From contig VFHL01000001.1 of assembly GCA_009392005.1 (NCBI GenBank), forward strand, positions 1-64,000: a stretch of DNA of 64,000 bases, given 5' to 3'. Shown in pieces: positions 1 to 9,800 of this stretch; position 1 is the first letter of the stretch; each line of letters opens with the position of its first letter. This DNA comes from SAR202 cluster bacterium. Lineage in GTDB: Bacteria > Chloroflexota > Dehalococcoidia > UBA6926 > VFHL01. Made by a program: the position numbers and the translations under genes. A model generated the notes under the pieces. The model was not told the DNA's origin, did not search any database, and saw only the letters and a list, made by a program, of their open reading frames with translations.

Positions 1-113
1 ATGCACCGTGGGTCATGGACTTCAACTTCGTTAGCCCAAGCACCGGATCAGCCACGGACCGATTCACCCGAATATGGATCGATAAGGCTAAGAAGGATGC
101 ATTAGGGAAGTAA
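1..113 (+). CDS. C-terminal end of an unidentified protein (cut by window start)
   Basis: The third forward frame is open from the window edge to a TAA at 111-113 and encodes the last 36 residues of a protein (ending ...IDKAKKDALGK). The other two forward frames are interrupted within this stretch or give unnatural composition. The fragment is too short for me to assign a family. A strong intrinsic terminator follows 36 bases downstream, which supports this being a genuine gene end. Confidence 0.6.
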   Translation, partial: APWVMDFNFVSPSTGSATDRFTRIWIDKAKKDALGK

Positions 114-148
114 GGTGACAATGTAAGCCATCTTACGAATTGAATGGT

Positions 149-186
149 AAAGAGGGGTGCGCATTTACGCGCACCCCTCTTTTTGT
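149..186 (+). terminator. Strong rho-independent terminator
   Basis: A perfect 12-bp G+C-rich stem (arms 151-162 and 169-180) with a 6-base loop is followed directly by a run of T. It ends the transcript of the partial gene at the window start and separates it from the SDR pair. Confidence 0.93.
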
Positions 187-343
187 GGTGTACTCGTTTA
201 GAAATTCTTTGGATAAACGAATACGTAGAGTAGGAATGTAAAGACGTTATTGCGTCTCTTTCAGCACAATGATAAGGTTTGCATACTGAGTCCGTGGAGA
301 CTCGTGACGGGGAAGGCAATAATTAGCACTTAAGGAGGGTACC

Positions 344-1318
344 TTGGGTAAATTAGATGGGAAAGTAGCTGTTGTTACTGGAGCAGCAGCAGGCATGGGG
401 AGAGCTACGGCTATATACTTAGCACGCCAGGGCGCAAAAGTCGTTGCGTGGGATTTGGGTGTAGACGTAGAAGGAAAGCCCCTGGAAAAGAATCCAGTAG
501 ATGAAACGGTGGAGACAATTAAAGAAGAAGGCAATGAAGCCATTGCGTTCAATGGTGATGTTGCTGATATGGGTGATGCGGAGAATGCGATCGGAACGGC
601 GATCGATACATATGGTCAGCTAGATATCCTGTGCACAATTGCGGGATTCCTTCGGGAGCGCATGGTTTTCAATATGACAGAGGAAGAATGGGACCAGGTT
701 CTTCGTGTCCATGCAAAGGGAACATTCGCACCGACTAAATTTGCAGCGGTTCATTGGCGGCAGCGTCGCGAATATGGCCGCCTGATTTCGTTTACATCGG
801 GAGCATGGCTTGGGTCTCCTGGACAAATCAACTATGGGTCAGCGAAAGCGGCTGTTGTTGGTTTTGTTCGTTCGACATCAGCAGAATTAGTACGTTATGG
901 TGTGACGACTAACGCGATTGCTCCATCTGCTGCGACACGGATGAATGATAGGAGCCTTGCTCAGCAGGAGGCGATTCGCGACGGGTCTCCGCCACCTAGC
1001 ACGCTTGCTGGTGGAACACATCGCGATCCTTTCAATCTCCCCCCATTGATCACTTACTTGGCGAGTCCCGAAGGTGGGAATATCACGGGGAAGGTCTTCA
1101 TGGGTGAAGGTTGGCATTACGCGATATATAGTGATCCGGTAAAAGAAACGAACTTGTGGACTGATAAGCCATGGGATATTGACCAACTTTTTGAGCGTTT
1201 TCGTGACACGCTTGGTCGAGGATTGACTGAGCTTGAAGGCCGTACTGCAGCTGATGTTGCAGCCGCAGGTCGAGATCGTGTCCAAGCTGAAATTGCAAAC
1301 GCACAAAAAGGATCTTAA
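344..1318 (+). CDS. SDR-family NAD(P)-dependent oxidoreductase, copy 1
   Basis: A classical short-chain dehydrogenase/reductase of 324 residues. The N-terminal Rossmann motif is TGAAAGMG (about residues 12-19). The catalytic site has a Ser in SFTSGA and the YxxxK motif in NYGSAKAA (about residues 165-175). The protein is longer than the usual ~250 residues because of an insert after strand 2 (DVEGKPLEKNPVDE) and a ~60-residue C-terminal extension. The start is TTG at 344, supported by a strong Shine-Dalgarno AAGGAGG some 6-8 bases upstream. It is followed 59 bases later by a close paralogue, and the two are probably co-transcribed between terminators at 149-186 and 2389-2419. The family is sure; the substrate cannot be read from sequence. 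The extended form resembles multifunctional-enzyme-like SDRs acting on hydroxyacyl or alicyclic substrates, which is inference. Confidence 0.93.
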   Translation: MGKLDGKVAVVTGAAAGMGRATAIYLARQGAKVVAWDLGVDVEGKPLEKNPVDETVETIKEEGNEAIAFNGDVADMGDAENAIGTAIDTYGQLDILCTIAGFLRERMVFNMTEEEWDQVLRVHAKGTFAPTKFAAVHWRQRREYGRLISFTSGAWLGSPGQINYGSAKAAVVGFVRSTSAELVRYGVTTNAIAPSAATRMNDRSLAQQEAIRDGSPPPSTLAGGTHRDPFNLPPLITYLASPEGGNITGKVFMGEGWHYAIYSDPVKETNLWTDKPWDIDQLFERFRDTLGRGLTELEGRTAADVAAAGRDRVQAEIANAQKGS

Positions 1319-1377
1319 TAAGCACTATTACAACAGCTTAAATAGATTACTGATAACTGACAAAGGAGCATAAAAGC

Positions 1378-2349
1378 ATGGGAAAGCTTGATGGAAAAGT
1401 AGCTGTGATTACTGGTGCTGCTTCCGGCATCTCAAAAGCCACAGCGATATATATGGCTCGCCAAGGAGCAAAAGTTGTTGCTTGGGATTTGGGCCTTGAT
1501 GTAGAAGGAAAGCCACTAGAGAACAATCCTGTTGATGAGACAGTCGCGATAATTAAAGAAGAAGGTAACGAAGCAATCGCGTTCAAGGGTGATGTTGCTG
1601 ATATGGGCGATGCAGAGAATGCGATCGGAACAGCGATAGATACGTATGGGAAACTAGACATTCTTTGCTGTATTGCTGGATTCCTTCGTGAGCGGATGGT
1701 TTTCAACATGAGCGAAGAAGAATGGGATGCTATTTTACGTGTTCATGTAAAAGGAACTTTTGCGCCCAGTAAATTCGCGGCGATTCATTGGCGTCAGAAG
1801 CGTGAATTTGGAAGTCATATCGCGTTCTCTTCGCCTGCCTACCTTGGAGGTTCTGGACAGTCGAACTACAGTGCTGCAAAAGCAGCGAATGTTGGATTTG
1901 TTCGATCTTTTGCCCAAGGCATGGTTCGGTACAATGTAAATTCAAATGCGATTAGTCCGGCAGCGGCGACTCGTATGAATGATCGCGGCTTAGGCGTTCA
2001 GGAAGCAGTCCGTCGCGGTGAGGCTCTTCCAAGTGTAACCGGTTGGGATTCTGGCAACTCTCGCGATCCTTTCAACATTCCTCCGATGATTACGTATCTT
2101 ACGAGTGATGAAGGTCATTGGGTGAGTGGTCGGACTTGGGCGGTTGAAGGATTCCATTATGCAAGGTTTAGCGAGCCCGAACCTATTCGCCATCTCTATT
2201 CCGACGGCATGTGGGATCTTGACAGGTTGTTTAAACTGTTCCCTGAAACCTTGGGAGAAGGATTAGAACTACCTGAAGGTCGAACTGCAGATAGCGTTAC
2301 ACAACAAGGTGCTCAGCGCTTAGCAGCAGATCAGAAAAAAGATTCATAA
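1378..2349 (+). CDS. SDR-family oxidoreductase, copy 2 (altered cofactor motif)
   Basis: A 323-residue paralogue of the preceding SDR. The first ~150 residues are nearly the same in both copies and the C-terminal thirds have diverged. It keeps the active-site Ser (AFSSPA) and the YxxxK motif (NYSAAKAA). The glycine-rich loop reads TGAASGIS, so the third Gly of TGxxxGxG is Ser. This could change cofactor affinity or preference. The ATG start has AAAGGAG about 10 bases upstream. A strong terminator follows the stop, so the pair forms a two-gene unit. The two copies may accept different substrates, or could form a heteromer; this is inference from divergence limited to the C-terminal part. Confidence 0.93.
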   Translation: MGKLDGKVAVITGAASGISKATAIYMARQGAKVVAWDLGLDVEGKPLENNPVDETVAIIKEEGNEAIAFKGDVADMGDAENAIGTAIDTYGKLDILCCIAGFLRERMVFNMSEEEWDAILRVHVKGTFAPSKFAAIHWRQKREFGSHIAFSSPAYLGGSGQSNYSAAKAANVGFVRSFAQGMVRYNVNSNAISPAAATRMNDRGLGVQEAVRRGEALPSVTGWDSGNSRDPFNIPPMITYLTSDEGHWVSGRTWAVEGFHYARFSEPEPIRHLYSDGMWDLDRLFKLFPETLGEGLELPEGRTADSVTQQGAQRLAADQKKDS

Positions 2350-2388
2350 AACACCAAATTGGATAGCTGGGTGATTAAGAATCAGATC

Positions 2389-2419
2389 AAGAGAGGGTGA
2401 GATATCACCCTCTCTTTTT
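2389..2419 (+). terminator. Strong rho-independent terminator after the SDR pair
   Basis: Perfect 10-bp stem (2391-2400 with 2405-2414), tetraloop, then TTTTTG. It closes the SDR transcript. Confidence 0.92.
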
Positions 2420-2545
2420 GTCTGGCAGGAACAGATTTTGGGATAGATGCGATTTTGACCTATAGTGTCTATTGGTGGACAAAAAGTTTTCTGCCCTGAT
2501 AGAATGGCGGCGAGTTTTGTCAGAAGAAGGATAAAGTGGATAGGT

Positions 2546-3370
2546 ATGGTTGGAATGACATCGACAGAATTTTCATATAACCGATTTGCCGCGAACGCGT
2601 GGTATCAAGCGCTGAATGTTCATTTGGTTGAGTTGGCGCAGGTTCAGCCTGGCCAAAAAGTCGTTGACCTGGCATGTGGCCCGGGGTCCGTAACCAAAAT
2701 TATTCTTGAAAAGGTTCGTGATGCAAAGAATAGTGTGGTTATTGGTATCGATATGTCGTCTAGTGCTTTGAAGCAAGCCCGTGAAGATTTATCGAATGCC
2801 AGTAACACGCTTGTTGAATTTGCGGAAGGGCGCGCAGAGGATTTGACCCGATTAGTTCGAGACAAGGTGGATACCGTGGTTTTTTGCAATGCGATTCATC
2901 TTGTAGAAGACAAATCACAAGTGATGAGAGAGGTATCCGATACACTGCGTTCGGGTGGTATTTTCGCATTCAACAGTTCGTTTTTCAAAGGCGACCTTAC
3001 AGATGAAACAAGCCAATTTTACCGTCGTTGGATGATGCGATCCCTACGGATTCTGAAAAACGATTTTGGTCTTAAGCCGTCAAAAGAAAAAGTGATGGCG
3101 CGACAAGCGTTGTCTATCGCAGAGTACACGGAGATACTTGAGGGTAATGGTTTTCAAGTGTCTACGACTGAAATCGAACCTGTTGAAGTTCCCCTTGAAG
3201 GATGGCAGGACATAAGTTACTTCGAAGATTTTATCGCGGGTGCACTCCCGGGTGTTCCCTTAAAGGAAGCGAGTCACTCCCTTGTGGAGGCTGCTGCTCA
3301 AATATTTAGTGAATTTGAGTTGTCTTCAGTTAGGCGAGACTGGCTTTCAATAGTTGCTGTCCGCCAGTGA
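2546..3370 (+). CDS. Class I SAM-dependent methyltransferase
   Basis: A UbiE/Methyltransf_11-type methyltransferase. Motif I is VDLACGPGS, followed by an acidic end of strand 2 (IGIDMSSSAL) and a post-I region with FAEGRAEDL. A later segment VVFCNAIHLV matches the usual motif IV position. The frame is open back to a GTG at 2465, but that adds a 27-residue basic stretch unlike the family. I chose the ATG at 2546 (GAAGAAGG lies just upstream at 2523-2530); ATG 2555 is also possible. The protein is soluble with no signal peptide. It stands alone between the SDR terminator and a hairpin at 3384-3402. The substrate is unknown: a small molecule or lipid quinone is typical of the family, but nothing nearby settles it. 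Confidence 0.85.
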   Translation: MVGMTSTEFSYNRFAANAWYQALNVHLVELAQVQPGQKVVDLACGPGSVTKIILEKVRDAKNSVVIGIDMSSSALKQAREDLSNASNTLVEFAEGRAEDLTRLVRDKVDTVVFCNAIHLVEDKSQVMREVSDTLRSGGIFAFNSSFFKGDLTDETSQFYRRWMMRSLRILKNDFGLKPSKEKVMARQALSIAEYTEILEGNGFQVSTTEIEPVEVPLEGWQDISYFEDFIAGALPGVPLKEASHSLVEAAAQIFSEFELSSVRRDWLSIVAVRQ

Positions 3371-3383
3371 TAAGGTGGTTTTT

Positions 3384-3402
3384 AGATCACATAAGGTGAT
3401 CT
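3384..3402 (+). terminator. Possible weak terminator after the methyltransferase
   Basis: Perfect 7-bp inverted repeat AGATCAC/GTGATCT with a 5-base loop, 14 bases past the stop. The downstream tract GCTTCTTGTTT is only moderately T-rich, so termination would be weak, or this could be an operator instead. Confidence 0.4.
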
Positions 3403-3454
3403 GCTTCTTGTTTACGGCAAAATTGTTGTGTGAAAAAAGTTCTGATTCTCTCTC

Positions 3455-3494
3455 CATGAAACGCGATATAAGGTTCATATAGGTATGTTTCATG
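3455..3494. promoter_or_regulatory. Inverted repeat upstream of the ABC permease operon
   Basis: CATGAAAC (3455-3462) and GTTTCATG (3487-3494) form a perfect 8-bp inverted repeat, 24 bases apart and 36 bases before the first permease start. AT-rich -10-like sequence (GATATA, CATATA) lies between the arms. It could be a dimeric-regulator site over the promoter. No regulator gene is adjacent. Confidence 0.4.
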
Positions 3495-3529
3495 ACACAA
3501 GTCAAAAATCAGGATAGCTCTAGTTTCCG

Positions 3530-6500
3530 ATGTTAGGTTGGAGACTTGCTCTTCGTCAGGGCTATCAATATAAGGGTCCTTTTTCTGCGGTAGCAGTAGC
3601 GATTTTGGTCGCAATTACGGTTCTCGCATCCGTACCTATTTATTTCAATATTCTAGGTGAACTTGGCCTTCGTTTTGGTTTGATGTCAGGAGATCGGATT
3701 GCTCATCATATTCAAATTGCGGTTCCGTTAACGCCGTTGGAGCCAGTCAAAAACGGTGAAGTCCATGAGGTTGTTAATAAAACTGTTGACGATACCGTAG
3801 GTTGGTTTGTTGAGGAACATCGAATTTATACCCAAACGGCGCCTTTAGTTTTTAGCAGAAAAGGTCAACCGGTTCCTTCCGGGGGACAGCCCCCCCGGGC
3901 GTTTCTTCAGTCACTGGATCAGGTGGAAAACCATGTTGTTTTGGTCGAAGGATCTTTGCCAGAACAGGGGATAACATCCTTCCAAGAGGATGATGAAAAA
4001 TTCGCTCAAGTTAGTGGCATGATAGGTGTAGAAGCTGCGCGATTACATGATATACAACCAGATGATTTGATAATACTCAACGCTGGACGGGGTTCAGATC
4101 GCCAACGATTAGGCATTAGGGTGACCGGTGTGGTTGTGCCTACTGATCCGAAAGAGGAGTATTGGCTCGGACATGCGGTCGGGGCACTTGGTAGCATCAG
4201 CTTGGACAGTCTTGATGCTGATCAAATGGCAGATGAGGATATTCCTCCAATGGGTATCTTCACAGATGAAAAAGCCCTTCTAGAAGCAATGACTACTGCT
4301 TTCCCTGACCAAACAGGTAGTTCGCTAGTCTTTATTTATACCAATCTCGATCGCGTGGGTGTGAATAATATGGGGAAAGTTCAAGAGACATTAGATGATT
4401 TGTCTATTGGATTAACCAACTCGTTACCTAGAGCTATTACGCTCACGACGCTGGATTCTATTGTGACGCGCTTCAAGAATCAAACATTCTTTTCGCGTAT
4501 TCCCTTGCTCGTTTTGGCAGTTTTGATTGAACTTTTGTGCTTGTATGTTTTGGTAATGGTTGGCAGTTCGCTCATTGATGGACAGAGAAGTAGTATGGCT
4601 CTCGTGAATAGTCGAGGGGGAGGTTCATTTCAAATCCTCTCAGTTTATGCTGCAGAGGGTATTGTCTTAGCGAGTATCGGGATGCTTTTGGGTCCACCTC
4701 TTGCGGCATTTTTTGTTGCACTCTTAGGTTTGACGGAACCCTTTAGAGGGATTACTGACGGGAGTTTATTGCCATATCGGTTGATATCCGATGCGTACAT
4801 ATGGGCTTTCATCGCCGCTGCAATTTGTGTTGGTATATTTATGGTCCAAGCGATGCGTGGCCGTATGGTTGGAGTGGCTCAAACTAAAATGATGCGTGGG
4901 CGAACAACTGGACTAGCCCTCATCAGGACATATTATTTTGATGTTGCGTTTGTTTTTCTTGCAGGGATTTTTCTGTGGGACTTAACGGAGAGAGGTAACC
5001 TAGTTGCACGGACCGGTTTTGGAGATCTATCAGTAGACCACATTGCTATAATTACTCCAGTGGTTTTCTTGGTGACAATTGTGTTGGTCCTGCTTCGAGT
5101 ATTCCCTTTATTTCTGCGTATTTTTGGCTCTCTTTTTGGATCCTTCCTTCCCGCATGGGCTGGGATTGGACTCGCTCAAATGGCGCGACGCCCTATTTTT
5201 TACAATCATCTCCTTATTTTGGTTACGTTAACAACGGGTATTGGCTGGTTTAGTGCCACATATGGAGCGACACTCACTCGCAGTATTCAAGATCGAGTTT
5301 CGTATGACACAGCAGCAGATTTCGCAATTGAAAGGACGGGGGCTTTCCCAGTCCGGGATTTGGATTTGTTAGAGGCACTTTTTGTGAAAACAGATGGAGT
5401 TGAATCAGTAACCACTGCGCTGGATACAGAGGTGAAGCTCGGTGCATCGAACAGTGATGTTTCCTTACTAGCTATAGACCCACGTAATGCTGGAAACGTA
5501 TTGTATTTCCGCGAGGATTTTTCCGCTTCGACGATGACTGATCTCATGGTTTCATTAGGAGGTGCAAATACGTCGATCAATAACGTGCGTGTTGTGCCTG
5601 CAAACTCTGAGAAGTTAGGTATATGGGTTAAGCCTGAAGAACCTTTGAAAAATGTGTTCTTGTATGTCGTAATCCGGGATGCTGTAGGAACGTACACCCG
5701 CATTACATTTGGGGAGATGAATTTTGATGATTGGCGTTATATTCAAGGTGATCTTCGTGGGAGGAGTGGTGTAGCACGATTTATACCTCCTGCGACGATT
5801 GAAGCAATAGAAATCTTTGAACCGACTTATAGGCGTGGCACTGCTGGGCGTATTTTATTCGATGGCTTAAGCATGCATTTTAAAGACGCTGAAAACGTGG
5901 AATTGTTAGAGGGGTTTGAAAGCGTTGTGGGGTGGAATCCGATCGCCGTATCCCCAATTCGCGTTGATACCATTCGTTCTCAAGACACAGATTACAAAGA
6001 GGGTCGCCAATCGATTGAGTTTGAGTTTGGCCGCGATGCTATTGCAGGAATTCGTGGTTTTCATTTGAACGCTATAGATGGTCCGATACCGATACTTGCT
6101 AATCCCGCTTTTCTTGAACGGATGGGTATGGAAATAGGAGATCACACGATTCTTGAAGTTGGCGGTGTTTTGGTGCATGTTGTCGCTCAGAATATCGTTG
6201 ACTATTTTTCACCGCTTAATCCTGCTCGGCCCTTCGTTGTAGCCCCGCTTGATCCGTTGCTGGATTATGTGAATATGGTGAAAGGTGGAGCACCTCTACG
6301 TCCAAACAAAATCTTACTTGACTTGCCTGAAGATCCTTCTTTACGTATGGCTGCAAAAGGCCTCATGGAAGCGGAGGGATTCTTTCAACGATCAGTAATT
6401 GTAGACCGGCAGCAAGTTGTTGCAGACCTAGATTTGGATCCTTTACTTGTGACTGGTTGGCGGGCGCTTGTTTTGGGGGCACTGGCCATTATGTTAGTGC

Positions 6501-6880
6501 TCATAATTGTTGGTTATTTCGCATATTCATTTCTTATAGCAATCGATCGTAAAGTTGAAATTGGGGTTATTCGTGCTTTAGGATTATCTCGTCAGGATAT
6601 TCTTCGGTTAATTATCTTGGAGCACAGTTTTGTTTTGTTGATTGGAATCAGTGTAGGAACGTGGGCTGGTCTACAGATTAGTGATTTCATGATTCCGCTT
6701 TTATCGTTTACGGATTATGGTCGAGCGATTGTTCCTCCTTTCATTATAGAAATAAGTTGGCCTTTCGTTACATTACTTGCGATTGGGATAATTACTAGCG
6801 TGGTTATGACAATGGGGGCTCATGGGATTATTTTCACACGCATTTCAGCGATCGAAGTGCTACGTGCTGGGGATACTTAG
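3530..6880 (+). CDS. Giant FtsX/MacB-type ABC transporter permease 1
   Basis: An 1,116-residue membrane protein with a type VII ABC (FtsX/LolE/MacB) permease plan. One N-terminal membrane segment (about 15-45) precedes a large external region. A first FtsX domain follows (about 320-440, with cytoplasmic loop VNSRGGGSFQI), then further helices to about 560. A second large external domain spans about 590-960, and a second FtsX domain about 985-1110 has the loop VIRALGLSRQDIL. The second external domain includes a segment starting ELLEGFES that looks like a beta-sandwich; this is inference. The next gene starts on the base after its stop and is a full-length paralogue, so the two probably pair as a heterodimer driven by the two ATPases downstream. 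The likely role is extracting or exporting a lipid, lipoprotein or peptide, or mechanotransmission; the substrate is unknown. No MacA-like adaptor is present. Confidence 0.9.
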   Translation: MLGWRLALRQGYQYKGPFSAVAVAILVAITVLASVPIYFNILGELGLRFGLMSGDRIAHHIQIAVPLTPLEPVKNGEVHEVVNKTVDDTVGWFVEEHRIYTQTAPLVFSRKGQPVPSGGQPPRAFLQSLDQVENHVVLVEGSLPEQGITSFQEDDEKFAQVSGMIGVEAARLHDIQPDDLIILNAGRGSDRQRLGIRVTGVVVPTDPKEEYWLGHAVGALGSISLDSLDADQMADEDIPPMGIFTDEKALLEAMTTAFPDQTGSSLVFIYTNLDRVGVNNMGKVQETLDDLSIGLTNSLPRAITLTTLDSIVTRFKNQTFFSRIPLLVLAVLIELLCLYVLVMVGSSLIDGQRSSMALVNSRGGGSFQILSVYAAEGIVLASIGMLLGPPLAAFFVALLGLTEPFRGITDGSLLPYRLISDAYIWAFIAAAICVGIFMVQAMRGRMVGVAQTKMMRGRTTGLALIRTYYFDVAFVFLAGIFLWDLTERGNLVARTGFGDLSVDHIAIITPVVFLVTIVLVLLRVFPLFLRIFGSLFGSFLPAWAGIGLAQMARRPIFYNHLLILVTLTTGIGWFSATYGATLTRSIQDRVSYDTAADFAIERTGAFPVRDLDLLEALFVKTDGVESVTTALDTEVKLGASNSDVSLLAIDPRNAGNVLYFREDFSASTMTDLMVSLGGANTSINNVRVVPANSEKLGIWVKPEEPLKNVFLYVVIRDAVGTYTRITFGEMNFDDWRYIQGDLRGRSGVARFIPPATIEAIEIFEPTYRRGTAGRILFDGLSMHFKDAENVELLEGFESVVGWNPIAVSPIRVDTIRSQDTDYKEGRQSIEFEFGRDAIAGIRGFHLNAIDGPIPILANPAFLERMGMEIGDHTILEVGGVLVHVVAQNIVDYFSPLNPARPFVVAPLDPLLDYVNMVKGGAPLRPNKILLDLPEDPSLRMAAKGLMEAEGFFQRSVIVDRQQVVADLDLDPLLVTGWRALVLGALAIMLVLIIVGYFAYSFLIAIDRKVEIGVIRALGLSRQDILRLIILEHSFVLLIGISVGTWAGLQISDFMIPLLSFTDYGRAIVPPFIIEISWPFVTLLAIGIITSVVMTMGAHGIIFTRISAIEVLRAGDT

Positions 6881-9800
6881 ATGACAATCTTTTTATCTTC
6901 ATGGAATTTAATCCTTAAGAGGAGTTCAGCCCACTGGCGGTTGATTATCGCCGTTATTTTGGGGGTTGTTTTAGCCGTTGCGATTACTTCAAGCACAATT
7001 TTATATTTTCAGAGCTTGAGGTCTATTGGCTTGGAACGTGATTTGGTTGATATTCCTGTTGAGGAACAGGTTGCTCAGTTTAAATTGCAATTGAACTCAT
7101 CGACTGAAGAAGATTACAACCGAGTACATGCATTCGTCGAATCTATCCTCCAAGAAACTGTTGGTTGGTTTATTAACAGCGAAGTACGATCTGGGCATAG
7201 TTCTACTTTTTATGCTCATGACATAAATGTGAGACCACCCAAGATGAATGATCGAATGCGTAGTTCATTTAGTTTTGTCTCTGAATTAGAAAGCCGCGTA
7301 GATTTGGTTGCAGGGACCTTACCTAGAACAAAAATCGTAACCGAATCTATTCCTCGCCCTAGATTTGAAGGAATCATTAGTGATGCATCTGCAAGTTTGT
7401 TTGACGTTAAGATCGGGGATCATTTGATTCTTACCCCCCATTGGGATGCGAAAACTGACCACATGGAAGTTGAGGTTGTGGGAATATTTCGTCCGAATTC
7501 TGCATCATCTCGGATTTGGACAGATGGCGTTTTACGGCTGACGAGGCAATTATCGTTACTGAACGCTGTCCCTGTTCTGGTGACAGAGGAAACGTATTTT
7601 CAAGGGATGGTCCCTCTCTTTCCGAAAGTTGCGACGACGGCAGGCTGGTTGGTTGAAACGGATCTAAACAGCATTGATCCGTCAAATGCAGACTTGGCCC
7701 AATCGGGGTTGGCGAATTTGCGGGCTACACTTTCGGGTACATATGGCAATTTCAATTTATTTGCGCCATTGGAAAAAGTTTTGGATACATTTCAAACGAA
7801 ACTCTTTTTTATGCGGGTCCCTTTGGCAGTCGTTACATTGATGATCGTTGCACTGATTCTCTATTATATTGTTCTTCTCGCCAATCTTCTTGTGGGGCGT
7901 CAGCAGGCAGAAATTGCACTCATTCACAGTAGAGGCGCAAGTCGATCCCAAATACTTCTCATCTTTGCTATGGAAGGATTTCTGCTGAGTATCTTTGGAT
8001 TTATTGCGGGTCCTCCATTTGCAGCGTTGGGCATTGCGTTATTGGGTTATACGCCTGCGTTTAGCCAGTTAAGCGGAGGAGAATTGCTCTATGCGCAACT
8101 TACCCCAGATGTTTTTCGGATGGCATTTTTAGGGGCTATCTTGGTACAGATTGTTCTTCTGATCCCTGCTGTGAAAGCCACGAATCTTGGTATCGTCAAC
8201 TTCCGTCAACAAATGGCACGCCCTGTTCGCCCACCGTTCTACCAGCGGTTTTTCTTAGATGTGATTTTGTTCTTTGGAACGATTATTTTGATGTGGCAAT
8301 TATCAAATCAGAGAGGGCTTGTTTTACTAGGGGATAGTTGGGGTGAATTTCAAGTTGATCAACTGCTTCTTCTGGTTCCATCCCTATTTCTAATTGCAGT
8401 TTCTCTCATGTTTGTGCGCTTATTCCCATTAGTATTACGTGTCTTGTCGATTTTATTTAATTCTAGGGCTCCGGTCTGGTTTTCGCTCGGTTTGTGGGAG
8501 CTTGCTCGTAATCCCGCTAATTATACGCGGCTTGTTCTACTTCTTATTATGGCCGCGGGCCTTGGAGTATTTACTGCAAGCTTTGGTGGGACGCTAGAGC
8601 GTAGTTACGAGGAAAGAGCTCGATATCAAGCTGCGAGCGATTTAAGAATTAAAGGAGTGACGTACAGTGGAGAGGAAGAAAAATCTTTATCCCCAATGCC
8701 CGTTTTCCGTTCAATAGATGGCATTACGAGTATTTCTCCTATACTGAGAGGTTCTGGTTCGATACCATCGCAAGGTTTTGAAGGAGGTGCCTATACACTT
8801 GTTGCTTTAGACCCTGAGAACGTACCTGATATAGCATGGTTTCGCGACGATTTTTCTAGATCATCATTAGATGATTTGATGGAAACGTTGGATGAAGATC
8901 TGCCGGTAATCGGACTTGACCTTCCTGTGGAAACTCAAGTGCTGAGTATGTGGGTTCGTCCGGTCGGCGTAGATCGCACGACTGCACTGTTTGCACAATT
9001 GAGGGATCGCAATGGGCGATTTTTTTTGTACCGCATGGGCGATCTTAATTTTGAGGAGTGGCGCAGTTTAGACGTTGAGTTGTCTCAACCCAGCCAACGG
9101 AGAAGGAGTCGAGCCGCGTTTGACAATCAAAATCCAACAGCTCCATTTCGTCTAATGTCTCTTTTTGTGTACCAATCCCGCAGGCAAGGTGGTCAATCTG
9201 CAGGAACAATACTTGTCGATGACATCAAAGCTGTTGTTGGCAAAAACTCATCTCATATAATCGAAGATTTTGAAGGCGAAGACAAATGGGCTCCGATTCG
9301 AGTTAGTAGTATTGCTGCACGTGATCGATTTGATAAGAGCCCCGTGTCATACACCGGTGTTGGATCGAGTGGTGCTTTCTTGTGGCAGAGTTCCCGAGTG
9401 GTTGCTGTCCGCGGAATCAGTCCTGGTTTGGACCGAACACCAATCCCCGCGATCGCGAGTCAAACTTTCCTCAAAAATACCGGACACACTCTTGGTAACG
9501 ACTTGCGTGTAACTTTTCGAGGTAATGAGATCGTAACGCATATTGATCAGCAAGTTGCTTTTTTCCCGACACTTGATCCAAGCACTGAAGATTTTTTGAT
9601 TGTTCCTATTGAACCGGTTTTAGACCGCGTGAACGTCTCAAGTCCATTTACACAGATATTGCCAAGCGAATATTGGATTCTGTTGGATCAGGAATTTGAT
9701 TCATTAAGCGTTAAAGATGATTTGATGAATGGTTTGTTTGCTCCAACAGAAATAATTGAGATGGAGAACCTACTCGTTTCTGCGAAAGCGGATCCGTTAG

